Made by a program: the position numbers and the translations under genes | Source: Enoplolaimus lenunculus | Taxonomy: Eukaryota; Nematoda; Enoplea; Enoplida; Thoracostomopsidae | DNA: 64,000 bases | Assembly: GCA_030248215.1 (NCBI GenBank) | Contig: JASANG010000272.1 | Span: 124,001 to 188,000, forward strand | Reading direction: 5' to 3' | The notes under the pieces: model-generated | What the model saw: the letters and a program-made list of their open reading frames with translations, nothing else | Told to the model about the DNA's origin: nothing | Databases searched by the model: none | In this document: positions 12,171-24,406 of the stretch, in pieces | How positions within the stretch are numbered: position 1 is the stretch's first letter | How the letters are laid out: each line of letters begins with the position of its first letter

Positions 12171-12954
12171 GAGCGATTTATATCAAGGGTATCAAACATA
12201 GGCGCAGCAACTAACTCTAGAATGGTGATAGCCAAGCAACCGAAAGATAAAAAAATGTAGCGTAGTTAAACAAACTGTCCGAACGAAGCGACCGAAAAGC
12301 CAGCGCAATTTCATTGCAACAAAAAATTTTTCTCTCAACACGAAACTTTAGTTGCTGTGATGTTTATGAGTATCCGCGACACCCCTTATTCTACAGATGT
12401 TGTAAACTCTACACACCCTTGGTTCCGCACGCCTGGCCGTAAAATTGAGAAAACATGGATATGACTGTAGTCGATTTTAACAATATCGGCCTTAGGATTA
12501 GTATCGTCTATAATTATTGCGTTTAAAATATATTTTACGTCATCCCTAAACAGGACCGCCGCTTGCGTAGTTGAACACCTCGAAACTCGGTGAACAGACC
12601 TCCTGAACCCTTAAAAAATATATTAAAACTAAACAAATCCTGTTATTAAGATGAATTTTTTTAAAATTTAAATCGCTAAGCCTGTTAATTGATTTTTCGA
12701 AAGATTATCTTTTTAGTTGACATAAAATATGTTTTGGTATAATGCTTAGTCTGTCGGTAGCTGCGGATATTTGTTACGGTTAAATTTGATTTTGTTCAGC
12801 TTGAGTTAATAAAATTTGCTCACTGAGGTTGGTAGTTCAGATTAAGGGAGTGTAGGATTATTCTGAAGCCAGAATACTTTTTGCGGGCTGTATATACTGC
12901 ACACCATCATGGACGCTGTCTTCAGGGCGTTGCAATCTGTGGCGTCCACACAGG
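12171..12954. other. Intergenic, no gene seen
   Basis: Contains one copy of the GAAGCGACCGAAAAGCC motif (about 12286-12312). Otherwise unremarkable AT-rich sequence. Confidence 0.4.
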
Positions 12955-13195
12955 GGGCTTTGGCAGGCTGTGCCCGTACAAATTTAGCTGGTGTCCCTAC
13001 AAATAGACTCTGTCTAAAAGTGAACAATCTTGAATTGCAATTGTACTGGCCCCGGGCATTGGGGGTGTTCCCGCACAAATTTAGCTGGTGTCCCCAAAAA
13101 TAAACTGTCTAATGGTAAACGATCTTGAATTGCAATTGTAAGGGGCCCCAAAAAATTTTCGGTGCCCCCAAATTTAAGTTTCTGCGGACGCTCCA
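12955..13195 (+). repeat. Partial tandem duplication of a GTGCCCCCAAA-type repeat
   Basis: Two adjacent units of roughly 100-110 bp share ACAAATTTAGCTGGTGTCC, CTGTCTAA and GATCTTGAATTGCAATTGTA-like blocks. The last block and the CCCCCAAAT...TTTCTGCGGACG tail recur at 23800-23945, and the tail again near 29660-29730. The ends resemble a CGTCCGCAGAAA terminus, so it is probably a MITE that duplicated internally. Confidence 0.6.
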
Positions 13196-13388
13196 TGGCT
13201 GCACTAGATACATCAACGTTGAAAATAGCAACCTGATGGGCGCAATAACCGATCAAAAAGCCAAACGCTATTTAGCACTAAATTTTAATGCGATGTTTTT
13301 GGGTTTAAAAATCTGAACTGACACCCTACCCACGCTTCCATTAACTTTTGCGATTCATAAGTCTCAAGATTCACAACTATAGTCCAAC

Positions 13389-13899
13389 AGTGGATGATCA
13401 CTCTTTAACAGGAGTGTGTAACTCGAAGCTTGAGTGGTTCAAAAAGTACCACCGGGCGTTGCGTTTTTGTCCGACCTCTGCTTATTTAGGGGGTCGCTGT
13501 CGCATGCAGTACCCCTAAACTAAACTATAAGCGGAGCATATGTAATGCCGGATACTTAAAGTGCCATGGTTGGCACAAGTTGTACCCCCTAAATAAGGGC
13601 GAGGGTTGGCCAAAAACGAAACGCATGCCGGGTACTTTCCCTTCTACACAGAATGTACCCAGTTGCATGTTCTTGGCGTTCCACATGGTGCAAAATGTAC
13701 CTGACACGCGTTGCATTTTTAACCCACTTCCTTTTTAGAATGGGTACAACCTGTGCGAACCATAATTTCAAAGCTATTGTATGTGACAACGAACCCTCTC
13801 TAAATAAGAGAGGTCGGCTAAAAACGCAACGCCCGGTGGTACATTTTGTACCATGCGAAATCCTCAGAGTTGCAAACTCTGAAAAGTATCATGCACTCT
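13389..13899. mobile_element. Inverted-repeat element with ACCACCGGGCGTTGCG arms
   Basis: The left arm (about 13389-13495) and right arm (about 13785-13899) are inverted copies. Both contain ACCACCGGGCGTTGCGTTTTT, a CCGACCTCT block and a TTATTTAG block. The central part holds further diverged copies of the same blocks (13560-13740), so the element is internally repetitive. A relative lies at 27950-28232. Non-coding. Confidence 0.65.
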
Positions 13900-14559
13900 T
13901 GCTATTTAACTGGTATGAAATAAATATACGCATAAATCCTAAAGTATTGGTTTTTCCCTCACACGGCTCAATTGGGGGGGGCGACCCTTGGGGTCCCCAC
14001 TTTTGCAAACTAAACATTTTTCGAAGTTATAGAGTTGTAAAATATTGTATTGAGGACCCTCGGCTCCTTTGGGGTGCCCGACTATCATAACGCCGGCGCT
14101 GAATATAGCTCGCCAACACTGAAAGGTACATAAACCGCCACGTAAACCTGATTTAGCCATGCATTTAGTCGTACTTAAAATATTAATCATTTCCGGATTC
14201 AGCCTTTCATTTCAAAACACAAGTGGGCTGGCTTGGCTGAGGCCCTTGTCACAATCTGAATTCGTTATATAAACGCGTTTGTGATATTAATTGTTGACAA
14301 TTTGTCAATTCCATTTTAGCAACGAAATATTTTAGTCGTTTTTTCCGGTGCCGGCTGCCTGGCAAATTTTAATGTCTTTTTTAGCTTCCGGGTCAACGTT
14401 GTTTAAGCTTTTTGAAGTATTGCAACCGCACCCTATATGTGTAATATGACCCAACACGTGAGTTGTAGTAGACTTTATGCGGGTTGCGATTGGTTGATTC
14501 AGTATGAGTCATATGCAAAATTGTAAGGGTTGTGCCTTGCTTATCGTAGCGTGCGACGC

Positions 14560-14700
14560 CGTTTATCACCGTCCGTCACCATACGGTATTGTAGGTGAGT
14601 AATTCACGTACGATACCGCACTGTGACAGATGGGCGACAGACAGCAGCGGACGGTGGCGGACGGTGACCGACGTCACCGGACGATATCAAAAATGGAGCG
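14560..14700. other. CG-rich inverted repeat block with CGGACGGT words
   Basis: CACCGTCCGTCACC on the left faces repeated CGGACGGTG words on the right (14648-14690), with a CGTACGATACCG centre. It could form a hairpin. Probably a degenerate inverted-repeat element; no TSD recognised. Confidence 0.4.
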
Positions 14701-14747
14701 CCACCCTTATGCGTCATTTTTGAGATGATAATTTTGGAAACACGTCC

Positions 14748-14925
14748 GTAGCCTGGTCACCTTGCTAAGAGGGGCTGAAACAGTTTTCCAAGAGGGATAT
14801 ACAAGGGATATCGATGACTTAGAGGCGAGGTTGAAAATTTTCTCGGAGGTAAAATTTTGTCAGGGGTTAGCGTCCTATCCTGCCCCCGCCGTGTGGCTAC
14901 GAGCCAGCTCGGACTCGGACAACGG
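14748..14925 (-). repeat. GTAG-family MITE copy
   Basis: Contains the family blocks in order: CCGTAGCC, TCACCTTGCTA, a GAGGGATATACAAGGG block, GACTTAGAGGCGAGGTTGAAA (for CTTACAAGCAAGGTTGAAA), a TTTTCTCGGAGG block and GTGGCTACGAGCC. The complete family is a MITE of about 170 bp with CAGGCCCGTAGCC termini. Confidence 0.7.
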
Positions 14926-15655
14926 CGTACCTACTTCTTGCGAAAAACACTTTTTGAATTTGCATTATGAAATCGCTCTAAATACGTTAAATAGCTCCTA
15001 ATTGAAAATTTTAAAAACAGTTATGAATTTTTTAATATTTTGGCAAGTTTTTACCCATTCTGAGCGGTTTTAAAGCATTGGCCGGCATAATGCCAATGGA
15101 ACCACAACACTTCAGTGTTATCATTTCTGAAGTTTTTCAAACAATGGCCTGTTCTTCACTTTCCTTCCACGAAACTTAAACGCACCCTGTGCAACCAAGA
15201 ATCTGAGATTAACGAAAACATTTCATCTACGTTATACCATTGGCCAATCGTCAACGATGATGTCGTTCACATAGTGACGTTTCCGGTAAAATATAAATCT
15301 GTGTTGAAGGGCGCCGTCCGTACTTCCTTTGGCAGCCCCAGGAAGCTACATTGACAACGTGTGTAATGTGTCCTCTATATCATAATAGAGGGATACTGTT
15401 GCAAAATAATAATTGCAATATTTTTTTTATTTTTATTGCTCTATTATTGTGGTTTTTTAATGAACTAAGTGCTTACCGAGAGAAAATAGCGATTAAGCAT
15501 GACCATTGCATTTTCACTGTTCTGAAAAAGCGTTGGGATGGGACGTTTTTAAAAATGTGGGACATACGTGACATATCTGTGGATATATTGATTATACTAG
15601 GATTCCACTAGTTGAATGAAAATATATCAGAAATACATAGACAATGTTACATTGA
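14926..15655. other. Intergenic, no gene seen
   Basis: Two 79-86 codon plus-strand frames (15115-15354, 15351-15611) follow each other but show no domain or splice context. Treated as chance. Confidence 0.4.
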
Positions 15656-16105
15656 TGTGCGTAACAGTAGCATAAGCATATTTTTATGTCTAAGCGTAAG
15701 CCTCAGCGTAAAGTATAAGCCTAAGCCTAAACCTCAACGGAAAGTATAAGCATAAGCCTAAACCTCAATGTAAAGTATAAGCATAAGCCTAAACCTCAAT
15801 GTAAAGTATAAGCATAAGCCTAAACCTCAATGTAAAGCATAAGCATAGGCCTAAACCTCAGCGTAAAGTATAAACCTAAGCCTAAACATCAGCGCAAAGT
15901 ATTAACATAAGCCTAAGCCTCAGCGTTAGTAAAAGCATAAGCCTAAAGGCTCAACGTAAGCATACGCCTAAGCCCAGGCCTCAGCCTAAGCATAAACCTA
16001 AAACTAAGCCTAGGCTTCGTCCTAAGCCGGCCTGAGCCTAAACAAAAAATAGTCTAAGGTTTAAGCCTACTCTAAAACAAATTTATGTCGTCCTGTAAGC
16101 AAAAT
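15656..16105 (+). repeat. Long CCTAAG / 31-bp minisatellite in a hexA-like element
   Basis: Starts with the hexA-type GTAACAGTAGCATAAGCAT and ends with the hexA tail (TAGTCTAAGGTTTAAGCCTACTCTA). Between them (about 15700-15960) is a tandem array of a 31-bp unit, roughly AAGCATAAGCCTAAACCTC plus AATGTAAAGTAT, in about eight copies that diverge toward the right, then plain CCTAAG-like hexamers. The 31-mer itself looks built from modified hexamers. Confidence 0.75.
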
Positions 16106-16894
16106 TGTATATTCTGTTCAGTTACCTGGGAAGTCCTCAGAAAATTGTAACAAAGGCGGCCGCCACAACCCAGATCCTTGCGTGCGCGTATGGACTCAAT
16201 GAAATTTGAAATTGCATTCCATGTATATGCAAATGCAAGTCTTATGCTGCTTTTATTTGTAACATCAAAATATTTAAAAGTTTAGCTTCCACAAGCGTAC
16301 GGAACGGAGCGCCCAGGGTAACGGTTTGATGTCTATTTCGTTGTCGACTCTCACTCATCAATTCACATTTCTCTCGTAACCCTATTACTGAAATTCAGGG
16401 CCAGAGCATCCACCCCCCCATACCCCCATTAGGGCGCTGTCCCCACCGAGGAGCCCCGGCACTAACAAGAATGTAAACAAATTGTAAAATATTTTGGGCG
16501 CCTCACTCCAACCTGCTCCAGCACTGCTGACCTTAGAGATGCGATTTTGCATGCTATTGTCAAAGAATCCTGGTTGACGCAAGTGAAATAATTTTAAATT
16601 TAAATTTGTTTTCAGGGTTTCAGTCATATCATATACCGTCCATATCAGTCTAACTCATTTTTATTCCGCTTCAATTCGTTTATTAATACTTAATACCGAT
16701 GCTCAATTTGGTTCTGTTCACATATTTGGCGACACCTTGACGGCGAACTACTACGAAACGGTCCAGTTAAAGGTGAGTCAATTTTAAGCTTAGTTTTTGC
16801 TATTTTTTAATTCCTCGGCTGAGTGTAATTACTTGACTATTTTGTCGTCTCTAAAAGCGTTCAAAATAGTAATATTAATACATTAAATCGCTGA
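16106..16894. other. Intergenic, no gene called
   Basis: A CAGTTAAAG|GTGAGT sequence near 16760 looks like a splice donor, but the frame before it is closed by a stop after the ATG at 16699. Not called as an exon. Confidence 0.35.
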
Positions 16895-17240
16895 CTACTG
16901 ACCTTGCTAGGTGGGTTAAAAAAATTTTCAGTAGGGGCATACAATGATTTTTGTTGACATACAAGCAAGGTTGAAAATATTCTAGGCCGGCCAAACCTTC
17001 TTCAGGGTGGTCTAAATCCCACTTGGTGCCCCTTGGCTACGGGCTCGCCGGACAAGTCTAAAAGCACTCTCCGTATTCCTCCGCCAAGATATGTCATACT
17101 CACAGGCCAGTAGCTAGTTCAACATACTCGAAGACGGCCAAAACCATAACCAAAACCGTTTCAGGAGGGAATTCGATGAGTTTACATGATTTACAAGCTG
17201 TATTGAAACTTTTCTAGAGAAACCAAAATTGTTTCTATGC
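16895..17240 (-). repeat. Two adjacent diverged GTAG-family copies
   Basis: 16895-17055 contains GACCTTGCTAGG, CATACAAGCAAGGTTGAAA and CTTGGCTACGGGCTCG. 17105-17240 contains CAGGCCAGTAGC, GATTTACAAGCTGTATTGAAA and TTTTCTAGAG. Both follow the family block order. Confidence 0.6.
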
Positions 17241-17599
17241 AGCTTGGACGTTGTGGTGCCTGTATGGAAAACGTGCCCGTGTAAGCAATTTATAAATAGC
17301 ACACCACTTGAGTAGGTTTATGAAACCAACTCATGGCAAACTAGCGCAAGATGATCAGTATCGCTGTTTTTATCACTAGGAAATTATTTACGCTAAAGAT
17401 GAAATGTAACAAAAAAAAAGACTAACGAGGTGAAAGATGACTATAAATAATGACTGATTATCAGAGGCAGTGTCGCATTGAGGAATTTAGAATCGAGGGG
17501 TCCGCATCGAAATTAACCGGCTGAAATATTGACTCTTAAGACAAAGTTGGCAAATCCTAAACGATGACTCGATGAGGCTAAACAGAAATCGATTTGGGA

Positions 17600-17815
17600 G
17601 ACACAAGACTCGTCCTTTTAGGGCGATTGTCGATACGTTAGTGACAAGGGGCGTAGAATATAAGAATGGATAGGGGATATAACCCCGAAAATGTCTGGAG
17701 AACTCGAAAAGAGACAGTCATTTCGGGCACTTTTCGATACGCTAATGACAAGGGACATAGTATGTAAGAAAAGATAAGGGATATAACCCCCAAAATGTCT
17801 GAAGAACTCGAAAAA
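17600..17815 (+). repeat. Two tandem copies of a 104-bp unit
   Basis: CGATACG(T/C)TA(G/A)TGACAAGGG recurs at 17631 and 17735, followed in both by AAGGGATATAACCCC-like, AAATGTCTG(G/A)AGAACTCGAAAA blocks. The overlapping frames of 60-84 codons here are a by-product of the duplication. Confidence 0.75.
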
Positions 17816-18079
17816 GACACGTTTACGTGTCGCAGAACAACCTGCAGAGGTCAAAAAATGTTCTCGATCCATACGCTCGCTTGCAAAATAACGTTTAGAT
17901 GTGGTAATCTCACCCGATATGAAGTCCTGGCTACGACACTGTCTGTGACCAGAAATATTCTCAGTTATTTCTTGTTCATTATAGTATTGTCAATGCTATA
18001 TACTCTACATACTTAGTGAATGCTTAATGTATACTGCATATTAGAACTTTGAGGCTTTAAGCCTAATCGTGAATCTAAG

Positions 18080-18481
18080 CATTGTGGTGACCCGAGTAAG
18101 AGGGGGTAATAAAAGTTGGTCCACATTTAGTGTCCCAATCAATTGAGGTCCGTATCCCTAATAAGAGTCCGTAAGCAGATAGAGTTCCATTAATTACCCT
18201 AATTAGAGTCCATAAATGTCAATTATCCCTAATTGTAGTGCATAAGTAACTTCAGGCCCAAATAAAGTTGAGTTCGAATCTTTAAAGCATACTTAAGTTT
18301 TTTTGATACAAGACACATAAACGTTTAATTCAAAAATAATTGCAGTACCGGATATATATTAGCAACGAAGAGTAGCGGAGCATGGGTTAAAAAATAAACA
18401 ACAGTCTGTAGCCGAATAACAGGGGGAACCTCTGGAGAGGCCAAATAAATATCAGTCCCCCTCTTATTCGGGTCACTACAA
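18080..18481 (+). mobile_element. CAGTAG-family MITE, copy 2
   Basis: Left end GTGACCCGAATAAGAGGG and right end CCTCTTATTCGGGTCACTACA are inverted. The interior matches copies 1 and 3 along its length (CCCAATCAATTGAGG, AATTATCCCTAATTGTAG, TTGCAGTACCGGATATAT blocks). About 400 bp. Confidence 0.8.
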
Positions 18482-18501
18482 TATAAGGCTTACGATTTCG
18501 G

Positions 18502-18600
18502 GTCAATGTATAGAACTAAGCAGTAATAGTAGTATAAGCAAATTCCTAAGCCTAAGTCTAAGTCTAAGCTTAAAAAAGAACTTATACCTAGGCCTTGGGT
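18502..18600 (+). repeat. hexA fragment
   Basis: GTCAATGTATAGAACTAAGC followed by AGTAGTATAAGC and CCTAAGTCTAAG hexamers is the left half of a hexA element. The right half is replaced by the pyrimidine-rich block that follows. Confidence 0.7.
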
Positions 18601-19010
18601 GTAACCAGATAAAAATCGGTGTCCCTTTCCATTTCCGTTTCCGTTTTAGAAATAATGGAAATTGTGTTATTTTTTACGCTCAAAATTAGTTATAAATCTT
18701 GTTATATATCAATTGCTCATTATAGAGATGCTGCAATTGTTCGAAATGAAATAAAAGTTAAGAAATTTATCCAAAATCTTAAAAATTTGGATGCATCCGC
18801 CATTTTTGTTGAAAACTTTAGAAAGCCCCGCAAATATTTGCACATCTCAATTACGTTGGCAGAAATCTTTCAAACATTTATAAGTACTTCAATATTGTTT
18901 TTTCGATTTCGTTTTCGTTTCCGTTATTTTGATCACTATCCGTTTCCATTATTTTTACTATCCGTTTTCACCCTGCTAACCTTAAGCCTAAGCCTAAGGA
19001 AAAGATTCTA
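18601..19010 (+). repeat. TTTCCGTTTCCG low-complexity ends
   Basis: Two clusters of TTTCC(G/A)TTT words (18620-18655 and 18900-18970) bracket a unique core. The 130-codon frame across it is rich in Phe, Leu and Arg from these words and is not credible as a protein. A short CCTAAG run follows at 18983-19000. Confidence 0.5.
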
Positions 19011-21427
19011 AAACTGACGCTTTACTCTCGTTTATTAAGAGCACTTTATGAACCTTCAGTATGCGAAATAGCAGTCACGTGGGTGATGCCTATAACTTAA
19101 CTTAGAGCCGGCTGGTTCTGTTCTGAAGCGCCCCTCCAAAATTCTATTTGTGAACCAGTTAAATGGATCTGGCAATGTTCGAAATTTTGCGGGATTTTGT
19201 GTTTGGCAGGCGGCTGTACCTCTTCTTTATAATAAAAAAGTTAAAATTTAATAGGCCATACCTTTTGAACAGGGGCGCCCAGCCGCCCTAAAAATGGGCG
19301 CCGCTGGACTGAGCGCATGAAAATCTATAAAATAAACTATTTTTTATTTATTAAATTCCTAGACGGTCCATATTACATACCTCCGCCGATTTCATGTTTA
19401 ATCTCATCAAATATCCAATTTCCGGCCTTTGTTGAGTGCCTACGCATATAAGCATTGGTCGCTGTCGTATTTAAACTGTAGTTTCATAAAGGATTCATAA
19501 TGACAAACACGCATTTATGTGCGTGAGAGCCTGTTATCAACTTCTTCAAACGATTATTTCTGCTCAAAGCAAGATTTATATTTTGAGCATTTACATTAAT
19601 GTCAGGTGGAACCGGGCCGAATTGAATAGGCACATGAGATGCATCGTCTATCAGCGCAAAAGTTAGACAGGGGGTGGGTTTCAAAAATCAAACCACAGTT
19701 TCAGTTTTCAAGATCTTGTCTCACCGTTTAGGAAATTCATTACACAACGTAAACCCAACGCTTTTCGAAATCTTGGCAACGCCCACGCATCAGCTCTGCA
19801 GTGTGTTTCCAAGCGAAATCATTGAAAAATATCACTTGGCTACAGTAAAAGTTAAATAAATTTGCGCTTTCGGCATAATTTAGCCTGCAAAATCCGAAGT
19901 CGGCTATTGATTGTTTGCAAAGACACAATTTGACTGTATTAATTCTGAATTTTTTCAATTTTTTTATCGTTTTTTAATATCGTTAAAATAATTTGTGTTC
20001 AAAATTCTATAGTTCACATGTGGCAAAGCCTATTCAAGCCAACGTGTTATTGGTGTTTATAAGTTGCTAGCCAGACCAACATGAATACAAGCTAGGAGAA
20101 AGCATAGAAGGGCCGAAGCTTTGTAAGCTAGCACCCTGAGAACCTCGTGCATCCTCTCAAACTGCGGACCCATGAGAGCGCCATAGCCATTAGAGAATAA
20201 GTATATATTCTGATAAAAATGAAACATGTTATGCTAATTAGTTTAATTCTTTAAGGAAAAATTCTTTATTAATGTTAGATTTTCTCGTTCAAAACAGCAA
20301 ACAAATTGTTTTGTTAATTCATGACGTTGTATTGTTTAGTTATTTGACATTTAGAAGCGTTCTCTATACGAAATGTCAACAGATTCTGAACGTTTTCGAC
20401 AAAATATTCCATAGATAATATTTGTTATATTCTGTAACGTTAGTGTGTATGCCGTACCATGCATTTTTTAAATCTACCTCAGTGTTCATTTGAAGTAAAC
20501 TTAATTACCACACTTGATATTATCAGCCTGTCTTACTTTAGACTGGCAGTCTATTAATAGTAAGAAATTGAACAAATTTTGTTTCCATGGTTATAGTGTT
20601 GAAATATTCTATGGTAACTTTATGCTAATTGAGTTTACAGGTTTATTAAATGCTCTTAAGCTGCACTTTCTACTATAGGCTTAAGCATCTCAACCAGAAA
20701 TTCTTAGCAGACAATGTAAGAAGATTTTCAGACGGGCAAGCAATGTTTTTATAACAACCAATTCTTTTAATCCAGTTAACAAGTTTTCGGCCTGGGAGTC
20801 GAAGCTAATCGTAAGGAAAAGGGACTCACCTCTCGTGCCCGTCAATAAGTAACATATGGTATGTTTACCTGTTTTCCGCAGGGGGCACCCAGGCCTAGCC
20901 CCCCACCCAGCAGGAATCAAAAGTAAGGTTGATGTTAACGATTAGCGCTAAAATAAGGTTTAACTTCTTGATTGCCAATTGTTTTGTATATTTTATATGT
21001 CACACTGCACACCTTTAAGACAGTTCTCGAACCACCAACGCATATATTTGCGATTATTTTATATTTAGCCACCCCCCGACCCTCTGTAGCTATGTGCCCG
21101 TTCGTATCAATTTAAACCCCAACGAATATTCCGTTGTTTACTTGCACTCATCTCAGGTTATTAACCGTTTGCGACATCCCACCCCAACCCGCGTTTTTGG
21201 CTTCGTTCGCAGTCAATGGTGTAAATATTTAACTGTGTTCAACGAACATTCTGGCATTACCTGCGGTGACCTTCTTAGAATTGTCATTCTGCTTAAATTC
21301 CCACCACTCTAGTTTCTTTACAAACCCAAAACAATATGTTGGCCGAGGCAATTTAATCACTAAACTTAATCAAACAATAGTTTTACGTTTTGTCATCAAA
21401 ACCAACGTATATACTTAATCTAGTCAC
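19011..21427. other. Intergenic, no gene seen
   Basis: No frame above about 76 codons. A weak GTAG-family-like remnant lies around 20730-20900 (TTATAACAACC..GGGGGCACCCAGGCC). Otherwise nothing recognised. Confidence 0.4.
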
Positions 21428-21619
21428 TAGCGGATCCAGAGAGCGGACGTACGTCCCCACGTCAGAAAATTTTTTGTGATAAAATGGTCAACATGCTATA
21501 TAACGATTTTTCCACTCAGAAAATTGAAATATATATTGCATACAGTAAAAAAATTGCGTTTCATAACTTTTACCACCATGTTCACCCTTCGTCAGAAATT
21601 TCTGGATTTGCATCTGGTT
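21428..21619. mobile_element. GGAT-family hAT-like MITE, 8-bp TSD
   Basis: 192 bp, starting TAGCGGATCCAGAGAGCGG and ending CTGGATTTGCATCTGGTT. Flanked by the perfect 8-bp repeat CTAGTCAC (21420-21427, 21620-21627). The interior CGTCAGAAAATTTTTTGTGATA matches the copy at 40423-40584. Non-coding. Confidence 0.85.
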
Positions 21620-21776
21620 CTAGTCACAAAGCTAGAATAAGCTGTGTCAATTTGACTTGAAAATAAACTAAAAATAGACAGACATATTTTGTGATTGTGA
21701 TAAAATCAAATTCGCTTTTTGGAATACAGATAGAGTGATTTCTATAGACCATCGGTCCTATAGAGAGATGAAAGCC

Positions 21777-22090
21777 AGGTGGCCGCGGCCCGGGCTTGCA
21801 GCCAAAGGCGGGCCCGTAGCTATGGCAACCCAATGGGGCTCAGCTCCCTTGGACATTTTTTGGCTTTCCTAGAAAATTTTAAACCCTGCTTGTAAGTCAT
21901 CAAAAACGCTTGTAAGCCCTTCCTGAAAGTTTTTTAGTCTTCTCTAGCGAGGTGAACTGGCAGCGGACCTGGCCAGAAGGATTCCAAAGAGGGTTGAACC
22001 GTTGAACAATCCCCTACAAAAATTTTGTTTTCCCCTCAGACAAACTTCATCCTTGCTTGTTAGCTACCGGACACCCTTATATGTTCCTCC
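21777..22090 (+). repeat. GTAG-family copies, rearranged
   Basis: Contains GGCCCGTAGCTATGG, CTAGAAAATTTTAAACC, GCTTGTAAGTCATCAAAA, CTTGTAAGCCCTTCCTGAAA and GCGAGGTGAACTGGC in family order, then a second partial unit with CCCCTACAAAAATTTTG and CTTGCTTGTTAGC. Probably two overlapping insertions. Confidence 0.6.
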
Positions 22091-23589
22091 TAAAAAACGT
22101 TTAGTACCGATAGGATCGGTACGAGCTTGCCACGGCAACCTACACACGAATTGACATTTGTCTGTTGAAGTAGGCGCTGCAACGTTGAGTCGTTGTCAAC
22201 TGTTTGCTAATTCAGCCTTAAAACCGATATTTTAATAGCTTTATTTAAGGCCGCCCCTCTCTCGTCTTAAGCTTGACCCTGTTAGCTTCCCAGGATAACT
22301 GCAGAGTGAAATATAAAGAATCTATGTACAGGTGTGCGCAGGAATTTTTTATTGAGAGGCTATAAAAAAGTTTTAGCTCAAAAATTTATGAGGTTATTTT
22401 AAAGTGTGTTAAAGTACCTTTTCTGGTTCATCCAATCAGAAATTTTGGTATGTACATTCGTTATAATTTCATTTATTCGCAACTGGATATAGGCTCGGTT
22501 AATTATGATAAACCGGACGAAATCTAACCAGAAAGAACCAGAAAATGACGGCCGATATTGGTTACATGTGTGGTGTGTGGTGTCAGTGACGGATTCAGAA
22601 ATTTCTAAAAAAGGGGCAACAGCGAGATATATAATAATGGCAAAAAACACTCTCGATCGAAGCCAAACCAGAAACCGAACGTCATTTTAGTGCTTACACG
22701 TAATACGCAAATTTGGGTTTTGATCCCTGTCAGGGGGTATACGCCGCAATGCTCACCGCTTTGATATGTCATTGTGTGTTTTGTCTTTGGGCACAAATGG
22801 GAAAACAATGTCACCAGTTTTTGTTCTGGTTTAGCCAGAATCAGTCTATTTTGGTTGAATATTATTGCGGTTTTGTTGTAAATATATATATAGTCCTGTT
22901 CTGATTTATGACAAATTTTTTCTGATTTGTGCATATTTAATCAAGGAAATATGGTTATTAGTGCAGCTGAAGCTATGGGCGGGCCGATCAAAGCCGTGGA
23001 TGAAGTAGTTTTTAAACAAGGAACCAATATCAATTTCGTTCTGGGTTAACAAATCAACCGCATATTGAGAAATTTTTGACGAAAGGCGTCGCGACACTCG
23101 CCCTAATGAGCGATAAGCTAAAACTCAATTTCAGTGTTTAACTCTTAGCACCAAATATTGGTTTTGATCTGTGACAGGAGGCCCAGGCACTTGTAAGCCC
23201 CGTTGAATTCGCCAGTGGAGCGAACATATTTGTAACGTAAACGACCCATCGTATGGCTTTTGAGTTTTACCCTGCACCGGCTGATCTAAAAGTTTGGCCA
23301 GTTTGGCTTAGGCCCCATCAAACAAGTATCAAAACCAAGATTTGGTATAATAAACTTTAGCACTAAATTGGCGTTCGGGTTTTCGCTCGTCGCTTGCTCG
23401 GGAATTGTTTCTCTTTTTATATCGTTCGCCGGCCAGTTTTAGAAATTGCTGCATACACCGCTGGTTTTGACTCTCCAAGGTATGGCACGAATGAACAGAC
23501 AAATAGCTCATAGGCGCTCGTACTTCATTTGTAGAACTGTATAGAACGCATGGGGTCGAGCGCTCTAAACCTTTCAGGGCTCATGTTTA
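22091..23589. other. Intergenic, no gene seen
   Basis: Several antisense-overlapping frames of 60-109 codons show no domain. A GACGGATTCAGAAATTTC block near 22587-22605 resembles a GGAT-family end. The GCGTTCGGGTTTTCGCTCGTCGCTTGCTCG motif near 23370-23400 is a reverse copy of the recurring GAAGCGAGCGAAAA motif. Confidence 0.4.
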
Positions 23590-23779
23590 ACACGAGGCAA
23601 TAACAGAAATATAAAACAGTTTCCTAAGCCGAAGCCTAACTCTAAAGCCTTAAGCATAAGAATGGCCTTATAGCTAAGCCTGAGCTTAAGCCTAAGCAAA
23701 AAAAATGTCTAAAGCTGAAGCTTACTCCATTGCAGTCCCACGGAAAAATGTTCCGCCACATGATCATTACACGGGCCAT
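23590..23779 (+). repeat. hexA copy
   Basis: CCTAAGCCGAAGCCTAA and further hexamers are followed by the hexA tail (CTAAAGCTGAAGCTTACTCCATTGCAGTCCCACGG), then AATGTTCCGCC and a degenerate TGATCATTACACGGGCC terminus. The left terminus is poorly preserved. Confidence 0.65.
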
Positions 23780-23799
23780 CTTATAGAAAACAAGAACGT

Positions 23800-23945
23800 C
23801 CCCACGGGAACATTGAGGACCATGACCCCCCAAATTCCCCTGGTGCCCCCAAATAGTCTCGATCTAAAAGTAAACAATTTTGAATTGCAATTGTAAACGC
23901 CCCCAAACTTATTCAGTGCCCCCAAATATGATTTTCTGCGGACGG
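23800..23945 (+). repeat. GTGCCCCCAAA repeat, second copy
   Basis: Shares AATTTTGAATTGCAATTGTA and CCCCCAAATATGATTTTCTGCGGACGG with 12955-13195. It directly abuts the right end of the hexA copy. Confidence 0.6.
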
Positions 23946-24221
23946 CCCTGAACGAATACTAAGACTTTGTATATTCCAAAGCTAATTTAAAACATCTAGT
24001 GGGCTTGAAAGATAATCGTTCACAATCGCTAAATTGCACTGTGAAAACGCCAACGGTTTCGAAGTAACTGTTCGGTCGCCTAGTGCCTATTTATAGCAGG
24101 ACCGTTTTAATTAGCTCATATTCAGTCGATTTTGTGACTTGAAGTAAAGACGCAAGTTTGAAAATGTCGGCTTAAAATGTAAGAAATCATTTGTGTTTCT
24201 ATACTTGAAACAGTCCATGTA

Positions 24222-24391
24222 CAGATAAAATGCGGAACGTTTTTTTGCGGGACTGCTATAAAGTAAAGCTTTTGCTTTAGACTAAGTTTTGCTTAGGCTT
24301 AAGGCTTAGACTTCGGCTTAGGTATAAACTCATTCTGGCGCTTAGGCGTAGGCTTAAGGTTACACTTAGGAATATGCTTATACTACTGTTA
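24222..24391 (-). repeat. hexA copy next to a second hexA copy
   Basis: ATGCGGAACG, GGGACTGCTATAAAGTAAAGC, CTTAGG hexamers and a GGAATATGCTTATACTACTGTTACG end follow the hexA order. The terminal inverted repeat on the right is missing because the element at 24407 lies there. Confidence 0.65.
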
Positions 24392-24406
24392 CGAAAAACA
24401 GTTTCT

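Noticed and set aside
16699-16775. Exon ending at CAGTTAAAG|GTGAGT
   Set aside because: Good donor, but the frame from the nearby ATG closes within 14 codons and no acceptor or domain supports another frame.
18619-19011. 130-codon frame rich in Phe, Leu and Arg
   Set aside because: Built from TTTCCG and CTAAGC low-complexity words.
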